Of a DNA stretch of 64,000 nucleotides, positions 39,401 through 51,000 are shown piece after piece. How positions within the stretch are numbered: position 1 is the first letter of the stretch; the number at the start of each line of letters is the position of its first letter. Source of the DNA: Chromobotia macracanthus (Eukaryota; Chordata; Actinopteri; Cypriniformes; Botiidae). A program made the translations under genes and the position numbers. The notes below the pieces were generated by a model. The model saw only the letters and a list, made by a program, of their open reading frames with translations, was not told the origin of the DNA and searched no databases. The DNA is taken from contig JAZGTH010000002.1 of NCBI GenBank assembly GCA_036877525.1, positions 8,106,501 to 8,170,500 on the forward strand, given 5' to 3'.

Positions 39401-40375
39401 GGAGGCATTATTAAAACAAAGCTCTTGTTAGTATCCACACAACAATTGCCACTCAAATGAAATGATCATTTAGAGCAATTCAGCAGCAGAATTACTGGTA
39501 ACACTTTACAATAAAGTGCCATTTGTTAACATCAGTTAACTAGCTTAGTTAATATGAACTAACAATCCATTCAATACTTACACAGTGCTGTGTAACCCTA
39601 ACCCTAGTGTGCTAACTAACCCTAATGTTAATTTCAACAAGTACAAATACATTCTTAAAATTAAAAGCTGTATCTGCTAAAATGAGTTATAATGCCCAAT
39701 CAACTAACATGGTCAAACAAGGAACAACTGCACTAACTTAAACAACGCTAAATAAATGCTGTAAAAAATATTGTCCATTGTTAGTTCAAGTTAGCTAATG
39801 CGTTAACTAATGTTAACAAACGAAACCTTATTGTAAAGTGTTACCGAATAATTTACCCTTGACGTAACACACACAGTAGCCCAAATATCCATTTCTGTTA
39901 AAATGTCATAAAACAATCATTTTGGACTCATGTGATCACTAACATGACTGATGGGGCGTTGCACTTCTTCACACTGTCTGCCAGAAAAAACATCGCTCAT
40001 TAATCTATCCCTTCACGTTACAATAACAACTGCGTCGTGTCTACCCCCACAGATACCACGGACTGATTCTACGCGGGCAATTCCGAAACCGACTAGTCTG
40101 GACGAGGAGGTGGATGGTAAAGCTCCATGACCGTGATGTCCAGGGTTGTCCAGGCGATCGTGGCTGACAGTCCGCTCCATCCGCGGTGCGGGCGGAAACC
40201 GGCGATGACGTTAAACGCAAAACCGGCTCCGATTCTCACCTGGCGAGTATAGCTCTGCGAGCTCTCGAGCACCCGCATGCTGTGGTCCCCATCTCGCACC
40301 CGGCTGGCACGATCCACTTGGTTTGGATGTGTGAAAGTTTTCCCGAGCCCAGCTTTCGCTCTCAGCGCTCGCCAT
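36443..40375 (-). CDS. peds1: Plasmanylethanolamine desaturase 1 (TMEM189/Kua)
   Basis: ER membrane desaturase that introduces the vinyl-ether double bond of plasmalogens. Six coding exons with consistent phases are 40240-40375, 37792-37911, 37436-37527, 36980-37124, 36652-36864 and 36443-36564. Together they are 828 bases and encode 275 aa (human 270). Exon 1 gives [14 protein letters not shown] then [16 protein letters not shown]. Membrane segments follow in exon 2 ([15 protein letters not shown]) and later. The di-iron histidine motifs are all present: HWGAD (H100), REHH (H125, H126) with [18 protein letters not shown] (H191, H195) and [11 protein letters not shown] (H218-H227). The start has GAAT ATG G context and lies in a CpG-rich patch. 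The gene is head-to-head with cebpb. In human, PEDS1 can read through into UBE2V1; no ube2v1 lies downstream in this window. An antisense-frame open reading frame at 40093-40500 is a shadow. Confidence 0.96.
39497..39845. mobile_element. hAT-type MITE in peds1 intron 1
   Basis: The element runs from GGTAACACTTTACAATAAAG to the inverted complement ending TTATTGTAAAGTGTTACC (349 bp), with subterminal GTTAACTAATGTTAAC-like repeats. Eight flanking bases on each side, GAATTACT and GAATAATT, match at six positions, which fits an aged 8-bp target duplication of the hAT superfamily. The ends match a very common teleost MITE type. A CCCTAACCCTA stretch inside is not telomeric. Confidence 0.85.
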
Positions 40376-40465
40376 ATTCGGTTCAGCTCGGGCGCAGCGG
40401 ATGCGTTAATTCCGCATCGTGAACTCCACGCCTCTGTCCGCCCTGTTCCGCGTCTCCTCCCTCCA

Positions 40466-40584
40466 CCAATTGCGCTCGTTCCGCTGCAGTATTCAGCCAA
40501 TCATCAATTAGAATGTTTTTCCTACGCAACACAGAGACCAATTAGAAAGCAAGAATGTTCTGGCTCCACCAGGATGCAACCAAT
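40466..40584. promoter_or_regulatory. Four CCAAT boxes upstream of peds1
   Basis: CCAAT occurs at 40466-40470, 40497-40501, 40538-40542 and 40580-40584, all in the same orientation, spaced 31, 41 and 42 bases. They lie 91 to 210 bases upstream of the peds1 ATG and are inverted relative to that gene. Arrays like this are typical NF-Y sites in TATA-less promoters. Confidence 0.6.
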
Positions 40585-41670
40585 CATGAAACAGGCTACG
40601 CTAGTAATTCCAATTACCTTTAAGTAGAATTGTGACTGAGGAACTGTGTGATCTAAATATCGAAAAAGTTAGTAATTCTTCATTTATTAAAATGATTTAT
40701 TAAAAATCTATAGATTTATATAGATTTATATTTAAGTCAAAGTCAAATATTGCGAAATGCAATATCTCCAGGAACCCAGGTGAAGCACAAATAACAGGAC
40801 AAAAACATTTGGTAAATCGGCAATAAACAGACATTTATTGAAGAGTTGAGGTTGGCAAAAACAATGTGGTGCAAAAGTGTTTTAAGATAGGTGATAAAGT
40901 CCAGCGCTGATTATGTAAAGGCTGCTGGTTTGATGAGCCGTTAAACTATCACAGTGATGGTCCTGACATTAACATTAATGTCGCTTAGGGATTGTCTCTG
41001 TAAGAACATAAATCAGTAAATACATAAACATGTATAATTTAAATTAAAATTTGTGTATAAAATGTATAAAATTTAAGTGAAACTAGTGAAGTTTTAGTAA
41101 TGCCATCCCTTATCCTACCGCCAGATGGCGGGCTAACCGCAACATTGACAAAGCATAAACGCGTTTATTGCAGCGGCCAACGCCTGCTGCAGCCGCTGGA
41201 AAATGTCGATGATTACCAATTCTGTATATTATTATATGTTTGAAAAGGCTGGGGTAAAACAACAAGACTATACCGATAGTCTATGTGAATAAACCTTGTT
41301 AACTAACTTTAACTAAGCGCAAATAAATTTGTTGGATTTTCTTTCAGATAGAAGGATGATAGATCTTCATAGCTGACTACCGTAAAATAAGCCAATATAA
41401 AGCATGGAGCTCAAATCTTGTGATTTTTTTTCTGCCATATCACACATACCCTTTCTGTCTGATATTTAGTAGATCCATACTAAATATCATTCCATACATT
41501 CCAATACATTTATTTAACAGACTACTCAGTGTAGGTACGAGATGATATGTTTCTTCTAAATTCAGTATAAACTCAGCACATGTTTATCTGTTTAAGACAT
41601 TACGTTTGTTTGCTATTGTTATTCACATACAGTGTTTATGGACCCCGGTTTGGAATCGTGAGTGTCTGTG

Positions 41671-41736
41671 ATCCAATCAGATAAACACGTCACATACCAA
41701 ATACAGAATCACCGCCCCTTTGACAACCGCTATAAA
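41671..41736 (+). promoter_or_regulatory. cebpb core promoter (CCAAT, CRE-like, TATA)
   Basis: A CCAAT box (41673-41677), a CRE-like TGACGTG on the minus strand (41686-41692), a GC-rich ACCGCCCC (41711-41718) and TATAAA (41731-41736) lie in order. They predict transcription start near 41760, about 210 bases before the ATG. Mammalian CEBPB promoters also use CREB sites near a TATA box. The start site is inferred from TATA spacing. Confidence 0.7.
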
Positions 41737-41971
41737 CACCCCGATCCGAGACATGGGAACTGACTTCTGCTCTCCAGCGCGCGCTGGGAAGGCAACCTAT
41801 CACCCACATACTAGACACCACTCATCTAGTTGTTTTGCAATCGGGTGACTCAATATTTTTTTGTTTAAGGTTTGCGTTGCTGTCATTTCCCACTTGCGTT
41901 TGTCACTTAAGTTGTCAGGGCGGTGAAACCCTGAACTCCGTCCTGCCGCAATCCGGCGGGTGTTAAGATCC

Positions 41972-42823
41972 ATGGAAGTGGCCGGTTTTTACGAGGGGGA
42001 CTACCTCGCCTTCCACAGCACTAACGCTCTCAGCAATCCGGTCAGTGACGGCATATACAAGCAGCCCAATAACGGCTCCATGACGAAGTTTCATGACATC
42101 TCTGAGCACGAGAAAGCCATAGACTTCAGCATCTATTTGGACTCTTCACCCCAGTACCAGCACCTGCCCAGTCAAGACGACACTCGTCACCGCGGCGTGG
42201 CAATCTACAGCGACTTTCTCTCGGAGGAAAACAAGAGCAAGAGAGTGACAGCGTTACAAAACTACAAGAACTACATCTCGCTGACCGATCGGGACCCGAA
42301 CCAGCTGGCTTATTCTGAGCTGCAGGAGACGCGCATAGACGCGGTGTTGAGCCCGGACTTTTTGGGTAGTTTTGCCAAAAGTAACTGGCGACAAGATCTC
42401 AACGAGGACCCTCAAATGGATGGTTCCGGAGGTTTTGACATGCGCTCGTATCTGCAGTACCAGAACGCGCCAAGCGGTAGCCTGGGTAATATCTCCACCG
42501 CGTCTTCATCCTGCTCAAGCCCACCAGGTACACCTGCGCCGTCAGGTAAAGGAAGATCACCTCAGCCTGGTGGCAAAATGGCCTCCGGTGGTAAAGGAAA
42601 GAAGAGGCTGGACAAGGACAGCGAGGAGTACCGACAGCGACGGGAGAGAAACAATCTTGCCGTGCGCAAAAGCAGAGACAAAGCCAAAATGCGCAACATG
42701 GAGACGCAGCACAAAGTGCTGGAGCTGGCGGCCGAGAATGACCGGTTACAGAAGCGTGTGGAACAGCTATCCCGAGAGCTGGCGACGTTGCGGAACCTGC
42801 TCTCCGCTACCGGCCAGTGCTGA
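41972..42823 (+). CDS. cebpb: CCAAT/enhancer-binding protein beta
   Basis: Nuclear bZIP transcription factor of inflammation, fat-cell differentiation and liver metabolism. Single-exon gene of 283 aa. The ATG at 41972 (ATCC ATG G, strong context) begins [11 protein letters not shown], which aligns with the start of the human LAP form. An in-frame stop (TGA at 41924-41926) precedes it with no upstream ATG, so the longer LAP* form is not encoded. Activation-domain boxes are AIDFSIYLD (residues 49-57) and DFLSEE (81-86). SSPPGTP (182-188) is the conserved proline-directed phosphorylation site, Thr188. The basic region (about 221-242, [20 protein letters not shown]) and leucine zipper follow, ending [11 protein letters not shown]. 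Met149 or Met157, just before RSYLQYQ, aligns with the human LIP start. Intronless structure and neighbours peds1 and ptpn1 agree with the human locus. Confidence 0.97.
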   Translation: MEVAGFYEGDYLAFHSTNALSNPVSDGIYKQPNNGSMTKFHDISEHEKAIDFSIYLDSSPQYQHLPSQDDTRHRGVAIYSDFLSEENKSKRVTALQNYKNYISLTDRDPNQLAYSELQETRIDAVLSPDFLGSFAKSNWRQDLNEDPQMDGSGGFDMRSYLQYQNAPSGSLGNISTASSSCSSPPGTPAPSGKGRSPQPGGKMASGGKGKKRLDKDSEEYRQRRERNNLAVRKSRDKAKMRNMETQHKVLELAAENDRLQKRVEQLSRELATLRNLLSATGQC

Positions 42824-42970
42824 CGGAACTCTGGGCTGCATAAGGAACATGTATACAGACACGGACTGTCAAAAGACTTTAAAGTTTTCTGTGATTAATA
42901 TAAGCGAGCTATCGCTCGTTTAATGCGTTTACAACCGAGACATAAACATGAAAGTGGACTGTGCGCCTGG

Positions 42971-42980
42971 ATTGCGCAAT
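42971..42980. promoter_or_regulatory. Perfect C/EBP palindrome in cebpb 3' UTR
   Basis: ATTGCGCAAT is the optimal symmetric C/EBP binding site, 148 bases after the cebpb stop codon. It could be an autoregulatory element acting at the DNA level. Binding is inferred from sequence alone. Confidence 0.45.
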
Positions 42981-43246
42981 ATCTCCACCGTGTGCTTGGT
43001 ACTCTGGTAATCTGGAAACCCTGTCATGTATTTCGTTTGCAAAGTATTTTTGTACGGGTTCTAAAGTGAGATATCTACTGTTTAATATTCTGTTATTTAA
43101 ATTCTTTTCGCCATATCTGGGGCAGTGGTTGTCATGGGAAGAGTTTTACTGCAGAGGTATGATGCAACTCATTGTAACAGTATTGGTAACGCAGTGAAGT
43201 GGTCTTAAAACGACAACTGGTCTACTGCTATATAATATTTTATTGA

Positions 43247-43252
43247 ATTAAA
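43247..43252 (+). terminator. Candidate cebpb polyadenylation signal (ATTAAA)
   Basis: ATTAAA lies about 425 bases past the stop in an AT-rich patch. I saw no AATAAA closer to the stop. This would give an mRNA of about 1.5 kb, a typical size for the gene. Confidence 0.4.
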
Positions 43253-45565
43253 TGATTCTTACGTCATTGAGATCCTGTGTGTCCGTCTGCATTTTATTAC
43301 TACTGTCATAAACATAAAAGCACACCTTTGATTCTGTATGCAGGAAGAGTCGCCTCATTTTCTCACACACCCACCCACAGCTGCTGAGATTCAGTTTCCA
43401 GCCTGCAGTTTACTCCTGGTTTCACGTTCATTTTTAACTCTTAAACCTATAAGTCATTTTAAAACCTACAGAAGTAGCAGAACAATTCTTTATTTTTTTT
43501 TAATGCTTGTTCCCACAAATTGTGGCTATTTAAACTCAAAGCTCTTTTATGTAATTATTTCAATGCACACAACCTGTTTACAGTTATTAAACAGAAATAT
43601 GTTTCATAACTAAGATTGAGGGGGCTTTTGAGATCTGTGTTCGTGAGTCACTTCAGTACAATTATCTAAAATACACAGACAGGGTCCACAATCCAAAGGG
43701 TTCAACGATCCTCTGGTTCAAGGCTAGATAAACAGTGAACTGAAAAAGCCCCCCAAAGAACACATATATATATACACATATACAAACAAACACACACACA
43801 CACAGTTTACAGCCTGATGCCTCATCACTGTACATAATGCATGTCAATAGAACTGTAAATATAAGTAAATATTAAAATGTGGTGATGAAATACAGACTGT
43901 CATGTCAGTGTAAGCAGTGAAATGATTTGTTTGGAGTGAATATCAGAATTTAGATAAGGTGTATGCTGAAAGATCAATATGAGGTTTGTTTAATCAAGAC
44001 CTTTAATCAAATCCACATACGGTAACCTTCAGATGAAGTAAAGCACTCGAAATGCTCATTAGAGGCCTAAGGGCAAAATTCACCTGTTCCTGGTCCTTGT
44101 CTGTGAAATTGGTTATTAATTTATAGATCTCACCTTTAGAACAAAATGTTTTAGATGTCTCCCTACAAAACACCTGTTTCAAGTCATCTTATTAGTGTGT
44201 TGATTAGGAAGAGTTAGGGTTAATGTTCTGGGAGAGATAGCCTGAGGCCTAAAAAACCCTGTTTTAGGACCTAAACAGAACATCTGCAATGGGATAGCTG
44301 CCACATTACACAAACCCTTATCTCAGATAAATATTTCAACAATTCTGTTAAGGCATGAAGCTACTAAAATAGTGAATCAAACCCCAAAGTCTAAGCGAGT
44401 GACTCATTAAATCTACATGTACAAAAACTACATCTGTCACCTGTCAACTTGAATGTTACTTGACTCAAAGTAACAATCACACACGAAAATATAAATTCTC
44501 CTTTTCACACCAAAGTGCCAATGAATCTGCATTATCTCATTTGTTATAGGAGATTTATTGGTAACATCTAAGCAAGTGGGTTAAAGGAAAATTCTGAACT
44601 GTCAGGTGTGTCCATTCCTGCTTAAGTCTTATGGAAGGAAATGGAACCTGATAGACGGGTTGAATGACGTGTCAGTCGGGGAGGAGAGTAACAGGTAGAC
44701 AAGGAGCAAATCATCACCATGACAATAGAAGGCGGGAGAGCGAGAAGGAGAGAAGAAAAAATTAAGACTGAGTTTATTGAATTAATATGCATCAGTGGAC
44801 AATTTGAATTTGTGATTAACAGCATGTGCTTGAAACTTAAATGTTTTCTTCGTGTGTGTTAATGTCTGTCAGCTCTGTGTGAATTCTCACCCCACAGACA
44901 CAGCAACAGACAGAAAATCACCAACATCTATTTCAAAGAAAGTCTGCGGAAATACAGTAGGCCTATATTCAGCTCACTGTAATACAGTATTTTGAACAAA
45001 GAAACAATAAATAATTGTTTTTCCTGACACATCTCAACCTCAAATTCATCTTGCTCATGTGTTGTTTTAATGTATGTGATTCCATCATTTATGAATTGTT
45101 TATTCTAAATATCTGCAAAAAAAAATTCACACATTCAATATTTAATGTTTATTTAGAGTGTAATTAAAACTTAATGTATTTCATATTTTAAAAAACGTTC
45201 AGAAAGAGTCTGAATTCTGATTGCATCACGCTTACAGTTTTCTGTATAATGTTTGACATTTTATTTGATGTTTGAAAGGAAACTTGTAGAACTATGAGAA
45301 AGAGATTGGTAAAGGAGGAAAGGGTGTTGTAGTGTATTTCACAACATCGTCCTATAGTGAAGGAGGATCTAAGTTGCTCAATACTTCCAACTTCCTTCTC
45401 CATCTGTGCATGCATGTGTGTGTTTGTATGTTTAATGTAACTGTTTTCTTAGCTTTTCTTTGGTTTGAAACGTTATTTCATCCAAACGCTATCTACATCT
45501 TATCTGCTATGCGAATATTTAAAAGAGGACCTGAAACAAGAAGCTAACTAACAGCATGGCATTCA

Positions 45566-45640
45566 GCATTTTTTTTTTTTTTACAAAAACAGCAAACAGA
45601 AATGAGCATTTTTTTTTACAAAAACAGCAAAAAGAAATGA
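45566..45640 (+). repeat. Two-copy tandem duplication
   Basis: A unit running from GCATTTTTTT through ACAAAAACAGCAAA to GAAATGA is present twice head to tail (45566-45605 and 45606-45640). The copies differ in T-tract length and one base. Confidence 0.85.
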
Positions 45641-47914
45641 CTTCATGTTTGTATGACAATTCAAACTCGTATTTAATACTACTATATAATAAAGTTTATG
45701 ATAAAAATTTACTTTAGAGATAAATCTATTACAGTACCAGTACCATTTCACACAGCCACACTAGTGACGTCTATATCCAGTGTTTATGATGACTTTGTTA
45801 GGAAAGTGTTGTTTGCGCCTCATTTAGTTACAGAATGATTCACAATACAGATCATATAATCATATGTCATCATACGGCTCTAGGATGACCGGCGTGCTTC
45901 ATCTCTTTCGTTTTAACTAACCCATACACATGCTTCGACTTCTGAACAGTTAACAAACGGAGTCGCATGTCTGTTTCTGGAAGGCGCTGCCTTGCGTGTT
46001 TAATCTGAATCGTTCAGAATCGGCACATTTGGTCTCGCAGCGGTTCCGGTTGGCATAGTTGTTTTAATTTAGAGACACGGTGGTTAGTTTTAAAAAACAT
46101 CCTGGGGATCGATGCTCGCGTACATAGGGGTTTCCAACATCAGGATTACAAGTTTCTTTTCCCCTTTTACTAGAGAGCAATGCCCCTCCCGCTTCCAGGC
46201 AGGATTTTACCGTCAGTGTTGCGTCTCTCAGTAATGGAATGGCTGCGTCACGCCGACCTGCTGATACGAATATGATCCAGCCTACACTGGATTCTCATGC
46301 CTTTATCCCACGCATCGCCAGAGTTTACCTAGAACGATAAAACAACTCCTCATATGGTATTAGGTTTATCTTGGTTATTTTCTTCTTCTTTAAAATCACG
46401 GTACAAATTGGCTGTTAATGAAATGGTTTTAATTGAGGCAAAACCAGAGCTTTTGCTTCCTCCACACATTTTTAGTGTCCTCTCACTTCCCTAAAACAAC
46501 CATTTTCCCTGAAAACACATTTTAAAAGAAAACATTCTCTCAGCTGGTGCCTATTACAAAGTCTGTTACAACAGTAAGCATGTCTGCACTGACTTGTCCT
46601 TGTATGCAATGGTTAAATATTAACAATATCACTGTCACTACAAACAGGGCCAACATATCAAAGGTGAACAATCACTGCCAGACGGCATTAATAAATCAGT
46701 GAGTTTTTGAGGAGAAATGGCCAAAACATTGTTTAACAAACTCATGACATGAATGACATGAGTAAAGAGATGACATGAATCAGCCAGTGGAAACAGAAGC
46801 AGTCTCTGGAATATTCACACTATTGACAAAAGACAGGAGAGTGACTCTTGACTGGAGCTATTGATTTTAGGGCCTGTTGGGTGTCCACACAACAGTAACA
46901 TGGATCTAAATGAAGCCTGTTGAGAGATCAATAATGTTCCATAAACTTCTGAAGTGTTATAAGGAGAAAAAACAACAGGCAAGTGCAAAATTGCTGGGGC
47001 CTACTGCTTGGATCGGTCAGGCAGGTTTGTGTGTATAGGCATGTGGTGGGCAATTTGAAAGTGCTGTAATGTGCTAATCTTAAAGCCACTCATTCATTCA
47101 TTCATCCACCACTTCCTAATTTCTCGATCTTTCATTCCATTTGTTCTGTTTCTCCTGGGCTCGAGTAGATGACGTTGACAACGCACATCCGGGGTCCTTG
47201 CGGCCCGGCTGCCGGGAACTCATGCGACATCCGCAATGGCCGTAAGGGGAGGAGCCATGAGCCAGCAGGACACTGGCCCAGATTTCAACATTGTTGCACT
47301 TCTGCTATTCTTTGTCCAACGCTTGCGCAGTGGCTCACGTCGACCACCGCTTCGTTGGATCGTACCGCTCGCATCATGCAGAACTGGGTTGAGTAATTGA
47401 CAGCCTTCCTGTTCTTGCAACACAACAGAATGGAACAGCAGTCATAATGATCATGCCATCACTGACCCTACATTAAATTTAGCCCCCAACCCCCCCATTA
47501 AAATGTGACAATGTTTATTACATTCAAAAAAATTTAATATGGATCTATCAGCTATACAGTATTTTGGCTAAGGTGTTTTGGTGATAGAGCAAGACTCTAA
47601 AACAATAACCTCTCCCAGTAAGCTCACCCCTTACTGGGTATTTTTATACAACACAACATAAAATGTTAGACCACCACACCCTCTGTGTTTTTGTGTGTGT
47701 GAATTTATGCTCTCACAATGAGACACTAAACTCATATTAAACTATATAGACCTAAAATAGAATAACATGAAAAATATCAGCGTTTGAAAAATCACAGTGA
47801 GCATTCTAATGCCTCCATGGGGATATTTTTGACACCTTTGGTTGCATTTCTGCCCTGGTTTATTTATGACCCTGGATCTGGGCCATATCTAGAAACTAGA
47901 ATATAACAGATAGT

Positions 47915-48020
47915 GAGCAATCACCCAAAACCCCCTGGCAACCATAACCAAATATGCTAAAACCATTAAAAAAAACCTTAGCAACCACAAAGCAAAGCAC
48001 TAGCAACCACCCACAACACC
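47915..48020. repeat. Degenerate AGCAACCA-type repeat
   Basis: Several variants of AGCAACCAC and GGCAACCATAACC are spaced at about 20-30 bp. Such CTAGCAACCACC repeats are common in teleosts. A related inverse word (GGTTGCTAAGGTGTTTT) occurs near 48346, so the two may be ends of one worn element. Confidence 0.5.
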
Positions 48021-51000
48021 AGTCATGGCAGTGAGTTTTACCAGGGCAATCAAATCAAGTTTCATTTGTTACCTCTGTATAATACCATTTTTTGTGTCTT
48101 TAATTCTGTTTATTGACTTGTTGGCCCTGGTAAATTTCTGTCTGTATATCAGTTAACCACAAGCTAAAACATCAAAGTGTGGTGGTGTGCGTGAAAAATA
48201 AACACTAAAGCTTGACCTCATAACCTAGCTCAACCAGCCATCAAATCCCTAAAATGTCAAATAATAATGAATAGTGGTAAAATTGCTGGACGCCCTAAAG
48301 TTCAATTTTCAGACAGTATGTACATTTTTGTTTTCTGAAAAAAAGGTTGCTAAGGTGTTTTAAATTACTTTTTCACACTGTTATACTGTTGCTAAAGAGT
48401 CTTGCTCTCTGACCCAAGTCAACACATATCATTCTAAAGTATCTATATAAATTTTAATGGGAGGCCTAAATTTAATTAGCAGGGCTTGGGGCAAAAAGGC
48501 AATGAAAAATGAAAAAGAAAATGTGGGGGGGGGGGGGGCAGAGGTTGAGGAAATTTAATGTTTAATATATTTTTGTTTTATTTTTGGTTTAACAAATTTA
48601 ACATTAGCTTAATGCTTTTGCAAAAACCATAGAGAAATGTAGCTGTCATATATCTGTTTTTATGGTCACTCACAAAGTTAAGTGTTATTGATTGTGTATA
48701 TAAAGCTTTCTATAATTAAAATACAGTGTATTATTTGCAGCTTATCTTTGCATGTAATGTTGATCCATTTTGTATTTAGTATCTGCTCAAAATGTCCATG
48801 TTTATAAGGTTAGAAATGCCCTCATAAAGCTAAAAATGACTCTAAAGATCAAATTATTGTAATATTTTAAGCAATAATAATCATGCTTTAGCAAGAACCA
48901 AGTCATTTCCAGTCCATAAGTAATGAACACTTAAAACTAAAACGTATGGTGTTCTTAAGACCACCTCTTTGATTTACTCTCTCAGGGCTGCATATTTTCT
49001 GTTGTCCAAGCAGTCTGAGGCCACACAGAACTTTGAGAGATTGAGCCGTGTCTTGCACCTTGCACTGATGATGTCACTATCTTCTTCACAAACGTTTCTT
49101 TCCACCTTCCATCTCCTCCATCTGCCATCACTGAGCAGCGAGGGGCTCCCATCCGCCACAGTGTAAAGGTTGCGCCTGCTTTACCTTTAACCGTGAGATA
49201 GACAATCAATGCGGGCGGCTTAATATAGGCCACTGTCAGGATACTGATATTTGTGTGTTTCTGTGTGGGCATGAATAAACTCACGTGATGGAATCTTAAC
49301 TGTCTTACAAACACACAGTGGCACTCAACTCAACCCACATCACTATATTGGATCTCTTCCTTCCTGGAGAGATAACATACACAAGAGATTGCAAAAAGCA
49401 TAGTGTAGAAGTGTAGAAAGAAAAGTACATGCATATCACAACTTAACTGACAAATGCTCTTGATATAACATTGAAGGCTACTGTGTACATTTAAAGACCA
49501 ACACACCCTTTGTGTTGTGTTGTTTTATTTGTATGTTCTTTATTTCAGCATAGATTACATTCATGTTTCATATAAGAGGCCAGGTTAAGATATTGACAGC
49601 ATATTTTTACAGTTGTGGATTTCTTGGACAGTAATGTGGGGCTTTACAAACATTTGGTTGAACCTTGGTTAAAAACTACTGGGGACACAACTACTGGGGA
49701 CTACTGTAGAGCCCTTCCTCTTTACAATACTGTGTATGTGTTTGAACTTTAAAAACCCACACACGATTGCACACATAAACAGCTCTTGACTCTGCATTAT
49801 CTCTGTCTCTGACCCAGGGTAGACTCTGAAATTTCCCATAGTGCTAAGCATATTATGTATATTGAGCTGGTATTGATGCAGTGCTTTGTATTGTGATGCA
49901 AAGTGTTTACAGGTTTACGTGTAGAAATTCGTATTGTAGAATTTTACAGTTGTGAACATGAAACCCCTGCGAATATTCATTTGTAGTTTCTTTTTGTCTG
50001 TAACTGAAAGGAGTCAAAACTGATACAACAAAACCCAGTATGAGAGCTTCAATGAGTGATCGCTGGAACACACACTGTAGGTTTCTGCCTCACTGAAACC
50101 TCCTGAAACTCCAGACACACCCATTTCAGCCAGACATATGAGTCAGGTATTCACAGGAATAATGCTCTCAAAAGTCGATTCAACATACTCAACATTACTT
50201 TAACTTGATAATATTAACTGTGCTATATAAAACTTCCTGATGAGTTTTTTTGATACTGTACAGCCATATAAATATATAGCCATATAAATTCAAATTAATC
50301 TGCAGACTCTAGTAATCACTAAACTGTAATTTGTTAAGTTATTTTACACTTGAACTTTTAACACATATTAGAAATCCATGATGCAATCCGGGAAAAGATT
50401 CCCCGCTGAATAACATGGAAGGAAACCACAGGGGATGAGCAGGTCTTGTGTCGGACATGCGTGGGTTCTCTGTCGGAATATGTGCAGCACCTGAGAGAAT
50501 ATCTGCTGATTCACGTTTACTGAAAGGAGTTTAGTCATATTAAACAGAATGGAAAATGTGACCATTTGAACTGATTAATGACATATAATCAGACACAAAA
50601 AATACACAAAGGTGTGGCCTAACAGTTTATGTTGTGTTGTGTTAAAAATACCCATCTAGGGATGATCCATGAACTGGTGATTGTGGTTATTGTTATTGTA
50701 AGTCTTGCTCACTAAAACACCTTGACAAAAACAATAAAGCCCAGGTTTCTCCAGGGGGATATATCTGACAGTGCTGGATTATGGTCCCACAAGGCCTCTG
50801 TGTATGTTTTTGGAGCCCATCACCCCTCCCAGGGGCCCCCTAGCAGTGTGAGTCCCCAGAGTACTGGCCCTTATTTCATAACCCATCCCATGTGTTGACT
50901 AAATCAGATGGATGATTAGCATAACTGAAATCAAGCACACAAGAACACACACTAAAACACAACATAGCACACATCAAAAATACCTACTGCTGCTCTTTCT

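Noticed and set aside
39595..39615. CCCTAACCCTA telomere-like repeat
   Set aside because: Fewer than three units inside a MITE body; not an interstitial telomere.
40093..40500. 135-codon minus-strand open frame over the peds1 promoter
   Set aside because: The true peds1 exon 1 is in another frame (40240-40375), with the conserved [14 protein letters not shown] segment and a correct splice phase.
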